64,000 nt of DNA from positions 793,001-857,000 of the forward strand of contig CP063163.1 of assembly GCA_014960805.1 (NCBI GenBank). Reading direction: 5' to 3'. The DNA is from Cytobacillus suaedae (lineage in GTDB: Bacteria; Bacillota; Bacilli; Bacillales; Bacillaceae_L). Both the position numbers and the translations under genes were made by a program. Shown here in pieces: positions 1-8,394 of this stretch (the first letter of the stretch is position 1; each line of letters starts with the position of its first letter). A model generated the notes under the pieces. The model did no database searches and had not been told where the DNA came from. It saw only the letters and a program-made list of their open reading frames with translations.

Positions 1-2
1 GT

Positions 3-221
3 GCGCTATACATGTTAGATTTGCTAACTCAATGGATCTGGTACCTATTTGGAATTGGTTTTATGGGTGCCTACACAACCTTTTCTACCTTTGGTGTTGA
101 GACGATACAGCTCTTAATACAGGGGAATAAAAAGATTGCATGCTACTATGTTCTCTTATCTGTTTTATTAGGTATTACTGGTGCAGGGGTAGGATTTGTA
201 TCTACTGTATACTTCTTATAG
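3..221 (+). CDS. fluC: Fluoride channel FluC/CrcB, C-terminal part
   Basis: Last 72 codons of a small membrane protein that exports fluoride as a dual-topology dimer. The GAYTTFSTF segment is the family's pore signature, followed by a cytoplasmic turn and a last membrane helix. The frame stays open to the left edge, so the ATG at 12 is internal and roughly the first 50-55 residues of a normal 120-130 residue protein lie outside the window. Bacilli often carry two adjacent fluC genes; the partner would be upstream. Family call is firm, full length unknown. Confidence 0.9.
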   Translation, partial: ALYMLDLLTQWIWYLFGIGFMGAYTTFSTFGVETIQLLIQGNKKIACYYVLLSVLLGITGAGVGFVSTVYFL

Positions 222-230
222 CTTTGAAAA

Positions 231-248
231 ATCAGTCTTAAGACTGAT
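231..248. other. 18-bp perfect palindrome after fluC
   Basis: ATCAGTCTTAAGACTGAT is a perfect dyad 9 bases past the fluC stop. There is no T-tract on the plus strand, so it is at best a weak terminator; it could also be a protein-binding site. Confidence 0.4.
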
Positions 249-365
249 ACTGTTCCCATCCCTCGTTCGTTCTTTTGAATATATATTTTTCTTATAATAA
301 AGGAAATTCACTATTTAGAGTAAGAGGGTACAAGTTTATTTTTTTACTGTGGAAAGAGGGGTCTT

Positions 366-1097
366 ATGAAGCAAATTACCTTAAATCGAGTTTTCTCGGC
401 ATTATTATTAATCCTTTTAGGAATCTTGTTACTTCTTATAAATATTGATGTCATTTCCTTGGAAATAAACAATCTTTTTGTCACATTATATCCAGTGCTT
501 TTCTTAATTGTTGGATTTAAATGGCTAGTAGAATCTATTTTGTCGAAAGGGGAAAAGGGGTGGTTTGGAGGCTTTTTTCTTTTCCTCTTTGGAGCATTGT
601 TATCTCTAGATCGGTTAGGATATATCACATTTACCTTTTGGATGGTCTGGAAGTTGTGGCCGATCCTACTAATTTTTATAGGTATGAAATTATTTTCTAA
701 GGATAAAAAAAGTATATCTATATCTTTTGAAAAAAAAGACTCGGTGGCAATTGGCGACTATGTAAGTAACAGTGAAAATTGGCCACTAGAGGATAAGAAT
801 ATAAAGCTGGGAATTGGCGATGTTCATCTTGATTTCAGTAAAGCTTTTATTCCTGATAAAGAGACAAAGATTGATATTTCAGGCTTGGTCGGAGATGTTA
901 CCTTGCTTGTTCCTGAGGATTTAGCAGTGAAAGTAGATGCTGCAGTCAAAAAAGGTTCAATTGAAATCTTTGATAATGAATCGGATGGTTTGAATCGCAC
1001 GTATTCCTATAAATCTGCAAACTATGATGAAGAAACTAGAAAACTAACAATCAATATTAATCTTAGTGTAGGCTCCATTCAAGTTGAAAAGGTGTAA
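366..1097 (+). CDS. liaF: LiaF-like cell-envelope stress inhibitor protein
   Basis: First gene of liaFSR. In B. subtilis LiaF holds the LiaS kinase inactive until cell-wall antibiotics or envelope damage release it. The 243 residues match the family (about 241). The N-terminal half has four hydrophobic helices (about residues 9-28, 36-56, 68-86, 90-108); the C-terminal half is the soluble beta-rich domain typical of the family, with the IGDVHLDFS and GDVTLLVPEDLAV strands. The ribosome site AAGAGGGG precedes the ATG. It sits 14 bases before liaS. The liaI, liaH and liaG genes found upstream in B. subtilis are absent here. Confidence 0.88.
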   Translation: MKQITLNRVFSALLLILLGILLLLINIDVISLEINNLFVTLYPVLFLIVGFKWLVESILSKGEKGWFGGFFLFLFGALLSLDRLGYITFTFWMVWKLWPILLIFIGMKLFSKDKKSISISFEKKDSVAIGDYVSNSENWPLEDKNIKLGIGDVHLDFSKAFIPDKETKIDISGLVGDVTLLVPEDLAVKVDAAVKKGSIEIFDNESDGLNRTYSYKSANYDEETRKLTININLSVGSIQVEKV

Positions 1098-1111
1098 GGG
1101 GGCTAAAGTAA

Positions 1112-2143
1112 ATGTTTTCAAATATAAATAGTATTAGGCTAACAATGATTCGTTCACATCTCATTGCAGCACTGATGGTGGGCATTCTGTTTTTTACTGG
1201 CCTCCAACTTATCTTGCTTGCACTACCAGAAAACCCTTTAGCATTATCAACAATCCTTTTGCTTACAGCATTTGTGTTTGTGATCAGTGTGGGATCAGGA
1301 ATCTACTTTGGTTACAGAGACAGTACAGATGTGAAGAAAAGGCTCGAGGAAGTTTCGACTTTTATCACAATCCTTGAAAGAGGAAACTTAAAGACGAGAA
1401 TGGATGTTGTAGGTCAAGATGAAATTGCAAGGATTACACAATCGTTAAATCAACTATCTGCCAAAATTGAAAAACAAGTACAATCTCTACAAAGGTTAGC
1501 TGACGAAAAAACGGAGTTAGCCGAAGAGGCACATAAAGCTGCGTCGATTGAGGAACGGCAGAGGATTGCAAGAGATTTACATGATGCAGTCAGTCAACAA
1601 CTTTTTGCAGTATCCATGATGTCATCTGCAGCAGTAAGATTACTAGATTCAAAGCCTGAAAAGGTAAAAGAGACCATTCAACAAATTGCTGAACTTGCAG
1701 CACAGGCTCAGGTGGAGATGAGAGCATTACTCTTGCACTTAAGGCCTGTTCATTTAGGAAGAGATACGCTCTATGTAGGGCTTGTTAAATTGATTGAAGA
1801 ACTACAATCAAAATGTTCTATCAAATTTGAAACGGCCATTGACCAAATCGATTGTTTATCGAAAGGTACAGAAGATCATCTTTTTCGTATTATACAAGAA
1901 GCCCTATCAAATATATTACGGCATTCAGATGCTACACAAGTAAAGCTCACTTTCTCTCAAAAAGAGGAATATGTTTTTTTGCAGATTTATGATAATGGTA
2001 AAGGATTTAATGTTAATGAAGAAAAGAAAATTTCATATGGTTTGAAAACGATGAGGGAACGTTGTGAAGAAATTGGTGGAGTATTCAAGTTACATTCAAA
2101 ACAGGATGAAGGAACGTATATTACGATAAGAGTTTCTGTTTAA
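1112..2143 (+). CDS. liaS: LiaS-like sensor histidine kinase
   Basis: Membrane kinase of the NarL-partner type, 343 residues. Two membrane helices (about 15-37 and 44-67) with almost no extracellular loop mark it as an intramembrane-sensing kinase. A HAMP region follows (about 68-125), then the HisKA_3 dimer domain with the phospho-acceptor His157 in RIARDLHDAVSQQ, then the ATPase domain with the N box (EALSNILRHS) and G box (YDNGKGFNV). The gene lies between liaF and its response regulator with short spacers, so one transcript is likely. A cluster with LiaF makes the Lia assignment strong. Confidence 0.9.
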   Translation: MFSNINSIRLTMIRSHLIAALMVGILFFTGLQLILLALPENPLALSTILLLTAFVFVISVGSGIYFGYRDSTDVKKRLEEVSTFITILERGNLKTRMDVVGQDEIARITQSLNQLSAKIEKQVQSLQRLADEKTELAEEAHKAASIEERQRIARDLHDAVSQQLFAVSMMSSAAVRLLDSKPEKVKETIQQIAELAAQAQVEMRALLLHLRPVHLGRDTLYVGLVKLIEELQSKCSIKFETAIDQIDCLSKGTEDHLFRIIQEALSNILRHSDATQVKLTFSQKEEYVFLQIYDNGKGFNVNEEKKISYGLKTMRERCEEIGGVFKLHSKQDEGTYITIRVSV

Positions 2144-2156
2144 GGGGGAAACAAGA

Positions 2157-2804
2157 ATGAAAAGTCCGATAAGGTTAATTGTAGTAGATGATCACGATAT
2201 GGTAAGACGAGGATTAGTAGCCTATTTAGAAACTGAGCCTATGATCGAAATCATCGCTGAAGGCGCTAGTGGTCAAGAGGCTGTTGAGCTTGTCCAAAAA
2301 TGGAACCCCGATATTGTTTTAATGGACTTAGTGATGGAAAATGGAACGGGAATCGAAGCAACAGAAGAAATTATGAAGATCCATCCATGTTGCAAAATCA
2401 TTATTTTAACTAGCTTTTATGATGATAAAAAAGTTTTTCCGGCTATTGAAGCAGGAGCATTTAGTTATATCTTAAAAACGGCTAAAGCCGAAGACATTGT
2501 CTCAACCATAATGAAGGCGGCAAATGGCGAAAATGTAATAGAGCCTAAGGTTGCAAGTGTGATGATGAATCGTTTTAGAAACCAAGAAAAACTGCCACAT
2601 CATGAGCTGACTGAACGGGAATATGATGTTTTACAATGCATAGGAGATGGATTAACGAATCAGGAAATTGCTGATGAACTATACATTGGTATAAAAACGG
2701 TCAAGACACATGTGAGCAATATCTTAAGTAAGCTAGAAGTTGCAGATCGAACACAAGCTGCCATTTATGCAAATAGAAATGGGATTTTACGAAAAAAAGA
2801 GTGA
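2157..2804 (+). CDS. liaR: LiaR-like response regulator
   Basis: NarL/FixJ-type regulator, 215 residues. The receiver domain has the acidic pocket VVDDHD and the phospho-acceptor Asp57 in PDIVLMDLVM; the conserved Thr is in IILTSF and the Lys in SYILKT. The C-terminal LuxR helix-turn-helix begins at LTEREYDVL and includes NQEIADELYIGIKTVKTHVSNIL. A GGGGGAA ribosome site precedes the ATG, 13 bases after liaS. It should be phosphorylated by LiaS; no liaIH target operon is visible in the window. Confidence 0.9.
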   Translation: MKSPIRLIVVDDHDMVRRGLVAYLETEPMIEIIAEGASGQEAVELVQKWNPDIVLMDLVMENGTGIEATEEIMKIHPCCKIIILTSFYDDKKVFPAIEAGAFSYILKTAKAEDIVSTIMKAANGENVIEPKVASVMMNRFRNQEKLPHHELTEREYDVLQCIGDGLTNQEIADELYIGIKTVKTHVSNILSKLEVADRTQAAIYANRNGILRKKE

Positions 2805-2889
2805 TGTTCATAAAAGGGGAACTTGTACTATCAAGAATCGGACTAGCATAGAGTAGTAATAGCAAATCTACTCCGGAAGGTAAGATTGT

Positions 2890-3123
2890 ATGGAAAATGT
2901 CTTCTTTAAGCTAGTTCTGATTTTTGTTGCCATTAATTTAAAGGTGATTGGTGCGATTCAGCTCATTTTTGAATTAAATACATACAACATAAAAGGAAAT
3001 GGGTTAAGTTGGGATGAGCTTATGACCATCCTAATCTATGACTATCCTATGTATGTGTTTTTGAGTGGAATGTTATTGATCGTATTAGCCCACTTTTTCC
3101 CTTTATCGAGAAAGAGGTATTGA
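2890..3123 (+). CDS. Small two-helix membrane protein, unknown
   Basis: A 77-residue product with two hydrophobic stretches (about residues 5-29 and 51-71), a short acidic linker containing a WDE motif, and a basic end (SRKRY), suggesting a hairpin in the membrane with the C-terminus inside. A GGAAGG site lies before the ATG. It follows liaR by 85 bases with no clear terminator, so it may be the last gene of the lia transcript. I do not recognise a family. Confidence 0.6.
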   Translation: MENVFFKLVLIFVAINLKVIGAIQLIFELNTYNIKGNGLSWDELMTILIYDYPMYVFLSGMLLIVLAHFFPLSRKRY

Positions 3124-3141
3124 TCATACACTTTTTTTTCC

Positions 3142-3215
3142 AAACAATTGTTTAAAAATAACTCGAATTTAAATAAACGTTTGTTTAAAAAGGTGTCCAA
3201 TTTAAACAAACGTTT
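3142..3215. promoter_or_regulatory. Three operator-like copies of AAACRWTTGTTTAAA
   Basis: The 15-mer occurs at 3142-3156 (AAACAATTGTTTAAA), 3175-3189 (AAACGTTTGTTTAAA) and inverted at 3201-3215. Copies two and three form a perfect 15-bp inverted repeat around an 11-base spacer. Copy one is a 33-bp direct repeat of copy two, about three helix turns. There is no T-tract, so a terminator is unlikely; the cores are dyads, as in operators of TetR-type repressors. The cluster is 42 bp upstream of the -35 of the next gene. Confidence 0.6.
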
Positions 3216-3256
3216 GATTAGTTAAGAATTTCAATCAATTTTTTTTGATTTAATGC

Positions 3257-3285
3257 TTGCAATATGAAAATTATGGATATATAAT
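3257..3285 (+). promoter_or_regulatory. Vegetative sigma-A type promoter
   Basis: TTGCAA at 3257-3262 and a perfect TATAAT at 3280-3285 with a 17-base spacer. It reads toward the 59-codon gene at 3368, leaving an untranslated leader of about 75 bases that holds two copies of TTGATTAAT. Confidence 0.75.
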
Positions 3286-3367
3286 CAAATCATCAAGAAA
3301 AGTTGATTAATCATTTGAGTAATTAAACAATATATTTTGATTAATATAAATTGGAGGAGAGATTACA

Positions 3368-3547
3368 ATGTATTATTTTCAAGCTGAATTAATAGCAAAG
3401 CAAAAACAACAAGAAATTGAATTGAAGGCAAAAGATTTGTGGAAATTCCACAGAAGATATGAGGAAAGAAATGTTGAGGTTAAACATACAATCATGGAAA
3501 CGAGAACACCTACAGTTCATAGTAGCGGAAGTTGTTGTACAGCTTAG
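3368..3547 (+). CDS. 59-residue small protein with Cys-Cys tail, unknown
   Basis: Short gene with every expression signal: a strong promoter, a GGAGGAGA ribosome site 7 bases before the ATG, and a strong terminator straight after the stop. The product has a charged amphipathic helix (AKQKQQEIELKAKDLWKFHRRYEERN) in its first two thirds, then a Thr/Ser-rich tail ending SSGSCCTA. No signal peptide or membrane helix. It is soluble and basic overall. I do not recognise the family. The paired cysteines near the end could bind metal or be modified, but this is only a suggestion. Confidence 0.7.
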   Translation: MYYFQAELIAKQKQQEIELKAKDLWKFHRRYEERNVEVKHTIMETRTPTVHSSGSCCTA

Positions 3548-3574
3548 TAAGCAAATACATTCTCTCATTGATAT

Positions 3575-3612
3575 AAAATACCTAGATGTCAGTCATCTAG
3601 GTATTTTTTTTA
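3575..3612 (+). terminator. Rho-independent terminator of the 59-codon gene
   Basis: A 14-bp perfect stem (AAAATACCTAGATG with its complement) around the loop TCAGT, running into a T-tract. Confidence 0.9.
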
Positions 3613-3681
3613 CCCCCATAAAATCATTACTCTTTCGAATGATATATATTGAACCTTTAAGATTGTTATGGAGGATCTAAG

Positions 3682-5682
3682 ATGAAAAGACACCGAGAGA
3701 AAAGATGGCTTATTAAAAAAAGTATTCATAAAATAATTCTGCTAGCGCTATTAGTCTTTATATTGGTAGGAATTCTTGCAGTTAATGTTTATATCACTAC
3801 AAGAGATATTAGTGGGTTAAACCATGTTCTACCACAACCAACCGTTATCTATGACCGACATGGTGAGGTAGCTAGTACATTACTACATTCTAAAATTAAA
3901 GGAATTGAATTTGAAGAAGTTCCAAACCATGTAGTAAATGCAGTTATATCAGTTGAGGATCATAGATTTTACAAACATAATGGGATCGACTATCTAGGCA
4001 TCCTAAGAGCAATGTTTCGCAATATACTAGCTGGAGAAGTAGTTGAAGGTGGTAGTACCATTACCCAACAATTAACTAAGAATGTTTTTTTAACAAATGA
4101 CCAAACATTGAGTAGAAAGTGGGAAGAGTACTTTTTAGCTCAAAAGATTGAAAGAACGTACTCTAAAAATGAGATTTTGGAAATGTATTTAAACCAAATT
4201 TATTTTGGTGAAGGAGCATGGGGAATCCGGAATGCTGCTGAATTGTATTTTGGCAAAAAAGTTCAGGAATTAACCATAAACGAATCTGCAATTTTAGTAG
4301 GGTTGATTAAAGCTCCTTCTAGGCTGTCTCCCCTTAAGAACTTTGAAAAGTCGATGGAGAGAAGAGATATTGTCCTAACCTTAATGCATCAGCATGGTTA
4401 TATCACTGAAGAAGAAATGAATCAAGCTAAGGCTCAGGAAATTGTACTGGAAGGAAAACAACTTGATCCCTATGAGGGTCAGTATCCTTATTATGTAGAT
4501 CATATTATTGAAGAAGCAATTGAAAAATATGGGCTCACTCAAAATGAGATTCTCTCAGGTGGACTGCACATCTATACGGAATTAGACCAAAGGATGCAAA
4601 AGGCCGCAGAACAAGTTTATAAAAATAGCGAACTATTTCCAAAAGGAACTTCGGAGCAAATCGTTCAAAGTGGAACAGTCCTGTTAGATCCTAAAACAGG
4701 TGGGATAAATGCGATTGTAGGTGGTAGAGGGGAACATGTTTTCAGAGGGTTTAATCATGCCACTCAGTTAGAAAGGCAACCTGGATCAACGATGAAGCCA
4801 CTAGCTGCTTACACTCCAGCACTTGAACAAGGATATAGTGTATTTGAAGACTTGCCTGATTTGCCGATGAGCTTTAATGGCTATAAACCATCTAACTTTA
4901 GTAACAACTATAAGGGGATGGTTACGATGTATGATGCCCTTAGAAACTCTTACAATATCCCAGCTGTTTGGATGTTAAATAAAGTTGGACTGAAAAGTGG
5001 GATTGACGCGGTAGAACGATTTGGTATTTCCTTATCAAAAGAAGACCATAATTTAAGTCTGGCCCTTGGTGGATTACAGCATGGTGTTTCTCCATTACAA
5101 ATGGCAGAAGCGTATTCTACCTTTCCTAACAACGGAGTTAGACATGAGGCCCATGCAATCAAAAAAGTATTTGATATTAAGGGTGATAGACTTGCTGTTT
5201 GGCAAGAAGAATCTGTTCAAGTAACTAGTCCTCAAGTTTCAGAAAGAATGACCTTTATGCTTAAGGGTGTTGTTGATGAGGGTTCAGGTAAAAATGCACG
5301 AATTTCGGGTCGAGAGCTAGCTGGAAAAACAGGATCGACTCAAGTACCGATCAGTGGGATTGATGGTGTAAAGGACCAATGGTTTGTAGGATATACACCT
5401 GATGTAGTTGGAGCCATTTGGTTAGGTTATGATAAAACAGATAAAAATCATTACTTAACAACAACAAGTGGAACAACAGCAGCGGTAATATTTAAGGAAA
5501 TAATGAGTGCCGCTTTAGAGGGCACACCTAGTAGTTCCTTCAATCTTCCAGCCTTCCAATCTCCTAAGCCTATTCAAAGATTTGATGACAAAGATGACGA
5601 TAAGAAAGAAGAACGAAGAGGTCGAGGAAAGGGTGAAGGGAAAGGGAAAGGAAACAAGTGGAAAGACGATGATGACGATTGA
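3682..5682 (+). CDS. Class A penicillin-binding protein (PbpG/PBP1A type)
   Basis: Bifunctional peptidoglycan synthase, 666 residues. A cytoplasmic basic stretch and one membrane anchor (about 17-40) lead to the GT51 glycosyltransferase domain with catalytic Glu92 in SVEDHRFY, GGSTITQQ and the KIERTYSKNEILEMYLN segment. The transpeptidase domain has the active Ser369 in STMK, the SYN motif, and Lys549 in KTGSTQ. The tail is a low-complexity run of Asp, Lys, Arg and Gly typical of PBP1-type proteins. A GGAGG site precedes the ATG. Size and single-gene context fit B. subtilis PbpG (PBP2d), but other class A paralogues are possible, so no symbol is given. Confidence 0.9.
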   Translation: MKRHREKRWLIKKSIHKIILLALLVFILVGILAVNVYITTRDISGLNHVLPQPTVIYDRHGEVASTLLHSKIKGIEFEEVPNHVVNAVISVEDHRFYKHNGIDYLGILRAMFRNILAGEVVEGGSTITQQLTKNVFLTNDQTLSRKWEEYFLAQKIERTYSKNEILEMYLNQIYFGEGAWGIRNAAELYFGKKVQELTINESAILVGLIKAPSRLSPLKNFEKSMERRDIVLTLMHQHGYITEEEMNQAKAQEIVLEGKQLDPYEGQYPYYVDHIIEEAIEKYGLTQNEILSGGLHIYTELDQRMQKAAEQVYKNSELFPKGTSEQIVQSGTVLLDPKTGGINAIVGGRGEHVFRGFNHATQLERQPGSTMKPLAAYTPALEQGYSVFEDLPDLPMSFNGYKPSNFSNNYKGMVTMYDALRNSYNIPAVWMLNKVGLKSGIDAVERFGISLSKEDHNLSLALGGLQHGVSPLQMAEAYSTFPNNGVRHEAHAIKKVFDIKGDRLAVWQEESVQVTSPQVSERMTFMLKGVVDEGSGKNARISGRELAGKTGSTQVPISGIDGVKDQWFVGYTPDVVGAIWLGYDKTDKNHYLTTTSGTTAAVIFKEIMSAALEGTPSSSFNLPAFQSPKPIQRFDDKDDDKKEERRGRGKGEGKGKGNKWKDDDDD

Positions 5683-5684
5683 TT

Positions 5685-5713
5685 AGTGCAGGATTTAATC
5701 CTGTACTTTTTTT
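5685..5713 (+). terminator. Terminator after the penicillin-binding protein gene
   Basis: AGTGCAGGA, loop TTTAA, TCCTGTACT, then seven T; begins 2 bases after the stop. Confidence 0.88.
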
Positions 5714-5811
5714 ATGTAATTAATGGGATTGTCCCATTTGTATTACCTATTATTGTAAAATAAAAAGAGAGCTAGGTTTATGGAAAACTTTTTACAAAAA
5801 ATTAAAAATTT

Positions 5812-5837
5812 CGAAACCTTTTTTAGTTTAAGTCGTA
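5812..5837 (+). promoter_or_regulatory. Sigma-W type ECF promoter for the NfeD-flotillin operon
   Basis: CGAAAC at 5812-5817, exactly 16 bases, then CGTA at 5834-5837. This matches the sigma-W pattern TGAAAC-N16-CGTA with one mismatch. The yuaF-floT operon of B. subtilis is a known sigma-W target, so function and position agree. Confidence 0.75.
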
Positions 5838-5910
5838 AATACTATTGTGAAACAGCAACATAAGTTAAAAACCAATGATACCAATCGCAATTCAAAAGGA
5901 GGACTTGACT

Positions 5911-5988
5911 ATGACTAAGAGCATGAGTTTTATACCAGCAAGTAGGCAAAAAGAATTGAAAATAATACAGAAGAAAAGTCAGGAATAA
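5911..5988 (+). CDS. 25-codon ORF upstream of nfeD
   Basis: A short frame behind a strong AAAAGGAGGA site 7 bases before its ATG. The peptide is basic (MTKSMSFIPASRQ...), soluble and unlike anything I know. Its stop lies 5 bases before the nfeD ATG, and nfeD has no good ribosome site of its own, so a role as a translational-coupling leader for nfeD is likely. It lies within the predicted sigma-W transcript. It may be a small protein in its own right. Confidence 0.5.
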   Translation: MTKSMSFIPASRQKELKIIQKKSQE

Positions 5989-5993
5989 TTGCC

Positions 5994-6527
5994 ATGGAAC
6001 TTTTCGGTTATTCATTACAAGAAATCTATTTATTTGGGCTTATCATTGGTGGTATATTAACCCTTCTTTATATTTTATTTAGTGATATTTTAGAAGGCAT
6101 CTTTGAAGCAATTCCTGATGGTGTATTTAATCCTACTCTCATCTTTTCATTTGTTACTATATTTAGTGCAACGGGATACTTGTTTGAAAAACTATCACCG
6201 TTAAATAGTTTTATTGTCTTTATGATTTCTGTCATTCTTGCACTTTTTTCAGTCATTTTGTTAAATATATTCGTACTAGTTCCTCTAAGGTCAGCTGAAG
6301 AATCAATCGTTTTTACTGAAGATGATCTGAAAGGAAGACTTGGTAAAGTGATTATATCCATACCAGAGGATGGCTTTGGAGAAGTAGTGCTTGAAGGAAA
6401 TAGCGGGACTCTTTCAATGTCAGCTAAAAGTTTTGATGATGACCCAATACCTTATGACAAGGAAGTACTAGTCATAGATGTGAAAGAATCTGTTCTTTAT
6501 GTGAAAGCATATGATAGCTTTAATTAA
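5994..6527 (+). CDS. yuaF: NfeD-family membrane protein (YuaF type)
   Basis: Partner of flotillin: in B. subtilis YuaF sits in membrane microdomains with FloT and affects membrane fluidity under alkaline or envelope stress. The 177 residues hold an N-terminal hydrophobic helix (about 8-28), two more around 42-62 and 70-100, then a C-terminal OB-fold-like NfeD domain (about 105-177) with GRLGKVIISIPEDGFGEVVLEG. Length matches YuaF (about 174). It follows a sigma-W type promoter and a 25-codon ORF, and floT comes 46 bases downstream with its own strong ribosome site. Confidence 0.85.
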   Translation: MELFGYSLQEIYLFGLIIGGILTLLYILFSDILEGIFEAIPDGVFNPTLIFSFVTIFSATGYLFEKLSPLNSFIVFMISVILALFSVILLNIFVLVPLRSAEESIVFTEDDLKGRLGKVIISIPEDGFGEVVLEGNSGTLSMSAKSFDDDPIPYDKEVLVIDVKESVLYVKAYDSFN

Positions 6528-6573
6528 ATCTACTAGATTTTAATTATAAAAAATACGATTCAGGAGGAATACT

Positions 6574-8106
6574 ATGCCATCTATATTTATTATTGTAGGT
6601 ATTGTTGTCGTTTTACTATTGGCCCTAATTGCTGTCTTTGTAACGAAATATCGTACAGCAGGTCCTGACGAGGCGCTTATCGTAACAGGTAGCTACCTTG
6701 GTGGAAAAAATGTTCACGTTGATGAATCAGGTAACAGAATTAAGATCGTTCGTGGAGGAGGTACGTTTGTATTACCAGTCTTCCAACAAGCAGAACCATT
6801 AAGTCTATTATCTAGTAAACTGGATGTTTCCACACCAGAAGTTTATACAGAGCAAGGTGTGCCAGTTATGGCAGATGGAACAGCCATCATTAAAATTGGT
6901 GGAACCATCAATCAAATTGCTACTGCAGCTGAGCAATTTTTAGGTAAATCAAAACAGGATCGAGAAAATGAGGCGAGAGAGGTACTAGAAGGTCACCTTC
7001 GTTCTATTCTTGGGTCAATGACGGTTGAAGAAATCTATAAAAATCGTGAGAAGTTTTCACAGGAAGTTCAACGTGTAGCTTCACAGGACTTAGCAAAAAT
7101 GGGATTAGTGATCGTTTCTTTCACAATTAAAGATGTTCGTGATAAAAATGGTTACTTAGATTCATTAGGTAAGCCAAGAATCGCTCAAGTAAAACGTGAT
7201 GCAGATATTGCTACAGCTGAAGCAGATAAAGAAACACGTATCAAGCGTGCTGAAGCAGCTAAGGATGCTCAAAAAGCGGAATTAGAACGTGCAACTGAAA
7301 TTGCTGAAGCAGAAAAGCTAAATCAATTAAAGATTGCAGAATTCCGTAGAGAGCAAGATATTGCGAAAGCACGTGCTGACCAAGCGTACCATCTAGAAGA
7401 AGCAAGAGCAAAACAAGAAGTTACAGAGCAACAAATGCAGGTTCAAATCATTGAGAGACAAAAGCAAATTGAGCTTGAAGAAAAAGAGATAGCTCGTCGT
7501 GAAAAGCAATATGATTCAGAAGTTAAGAAAAAGGCAGACGCAGACCGTTATGCAGTTGAGCAAGCGGCAGCCGCAGACAAAGCGAAACAATATGCTGAAG
7601 CAGATGCAAATAAATATCGTATTGAAGCTCAAGCGAAAGCTGAAGCTGAGAAAATCAGAATTGATGGTTTAGCAAAAGCCGAAGCACAACGTGCACAAGG
7701 GGAATCTGAGGCGGAAGTTATTCGTCTTAAAGGTCTTGCAGAAGCGGAAGCGAAAGAGAAAATTGCAGAAGCATTTGAACAGTTCGGTCAAGCAGCGATC
7801 CTAGACATGATCATTCGCATGCTTCCTGAATATGCAAAACAAGTGGCTAGTCCATTAGCGAATATCGATAAAATTACAGTTGTTGACACTGGTGGCAATG
7901 GTCCAAACAGCGGAGCAAATAAAGTGACAGGCTATGCAACAAACCTGATGGCTTCACTACAGGAATCACTTAAAGCATCTTCTGGAATTGATGTAAAAGA
8001 ATTAATTGAAAACTTCTCAGGAAAAGGGAATGTAAGACACAGTATTGATTCACTTGCGAAGGATTTAACTGAAGCTAAGAAAACAGAAAATCCGGAGAAG
8101 GAATAA
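6574..8106 (+). CDS. floT: Flotillin-like protein FloT
   Basis: Scaffold of functional membrane microdomains. Of 510 residues, the first 25 form a membrane-inserting hydrophobic hairpin, followed by the SPFH/band 7 domain (about 28-200) and a long Ala/Glu-rich coiled coil (about 205-410) with repeated AEA units typical of flotillins. A C-terminal region (NIDKITVVDTGGNG, then the tail) is the part involved in oligomerisation. Length is almost that of B. subtilis FloT (509). AGGAGGA lies before the ATG. The pairing with nfeD and the sigma-W type promoter support the assignment. Confidence 0.95.
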   Translation: MPSIFIIVGIVVVLLLALIAVFVTKYRTAGPDEALIVTGSYLGGKNVHVDESGNRIKIVRGGGTFVLPVFQQAEPLSLLSSKLDVSTPEVYTEQGVPVMADGTAIIKIGGTINQIATAAEQFLGKSKQDRENEAREVLEGHLRSILGSMTVEEIYKNREKFSQEVQRVASQDLAKMGLVIVSFTIKDVRDKNGYLDSLGKPRIAQVKRDADIATAEADKETRIKRAEAAKDAQKAELERATEIAEAEKLNQLKIAEFRREQDIAKARADQAYHLEEARAKQEVTEQQMQVQIIERQKQIELEEKEIARREKQYDSEVKKKADADRYAVEQAAAADKAKQYAEADANKYRIEAQAKAEAEKIRIDGLAKAEAQRAQGESEAEVIRLKGLAEAEAKEKIAEAFEQFGQAAILDMIIRMLPEYAKQVASPLANIDKITVVDTGGNGPNSGANKVTGYATNLMASLQESLKASSGIDVKELIENFSGKGNVRHSIDSLAKDLTEAKKTENPEKE

Positions 8107-8116
8107 GTTTGATTTA

Positions 8117-8158
8117 AACAGGATTTTAGGCTGTTGATGCCTAGGGTCCTGTTTTTTT
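8117..8158 (+). terminator. Terminator after floT
   Basis: AACAGGA and TTTTAGGC pair with GCCTAGGG and TCCTGTT around TGTTGAT, followed by seven T. Confidence 0.88.
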
Positions 8159-8173
8159 GTATGTAGAAAGGGG

Positions 8174-8270
8174 TTTGACCGAAAACGTGTGCAGTACGAC
8201 CGAAAACATCAGTACTTGACCGAGATCCCTTCGTCTTTGACCGAAAAGTAGTGAAGCTAGACCGATAACC
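8174..8270. repeat. Five imperfect tandem copies of a 21-bp GACCGAAAA repeat
   Basis: GACCGA cores start at 8177, 8198, 8218, 8239 and 8260, spacing 20-21 bases. Copies are (T)TGACCGAAAAC, CGACCGAAAAC, TTGACCGAGAT, TTGACCGAAAAG and AGACCGATAAC. The sequence between cores is poorly conserved. The spacing is two helix turns. Confidence 0.65.
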
Positions 8271-8394
8271 CATAGAAGTGAGCACCATTTTATGCCTATA
8301 GTGCCCAAAGGACGGAGTAATTTTACCCTTCAAACCGCATACTTTACCTATGATAGTAAAACCTAACAGTAAATCAAGAATAAGGAGATATTGT

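Noticed and set aside
344-628. A minus-strand 94-codon frame under liaF
   Set aside because: It is a shadow of liaF, with no ribosome site and basic low-complexity text.
3175-3215. The 15-bp inverted repeat as a terminator of the gene at 2890
   Set aside because: The stem is AT-rich and no T-tract follows on either strand; the third direct copy upstream fits binding sites better.
3459-3680. A 73-codon frame across the end of the 59-codon gene
   Set aside because: It overlaps the small gene in another frame and runs through the terminator; the well-signalled frame is at 3368.
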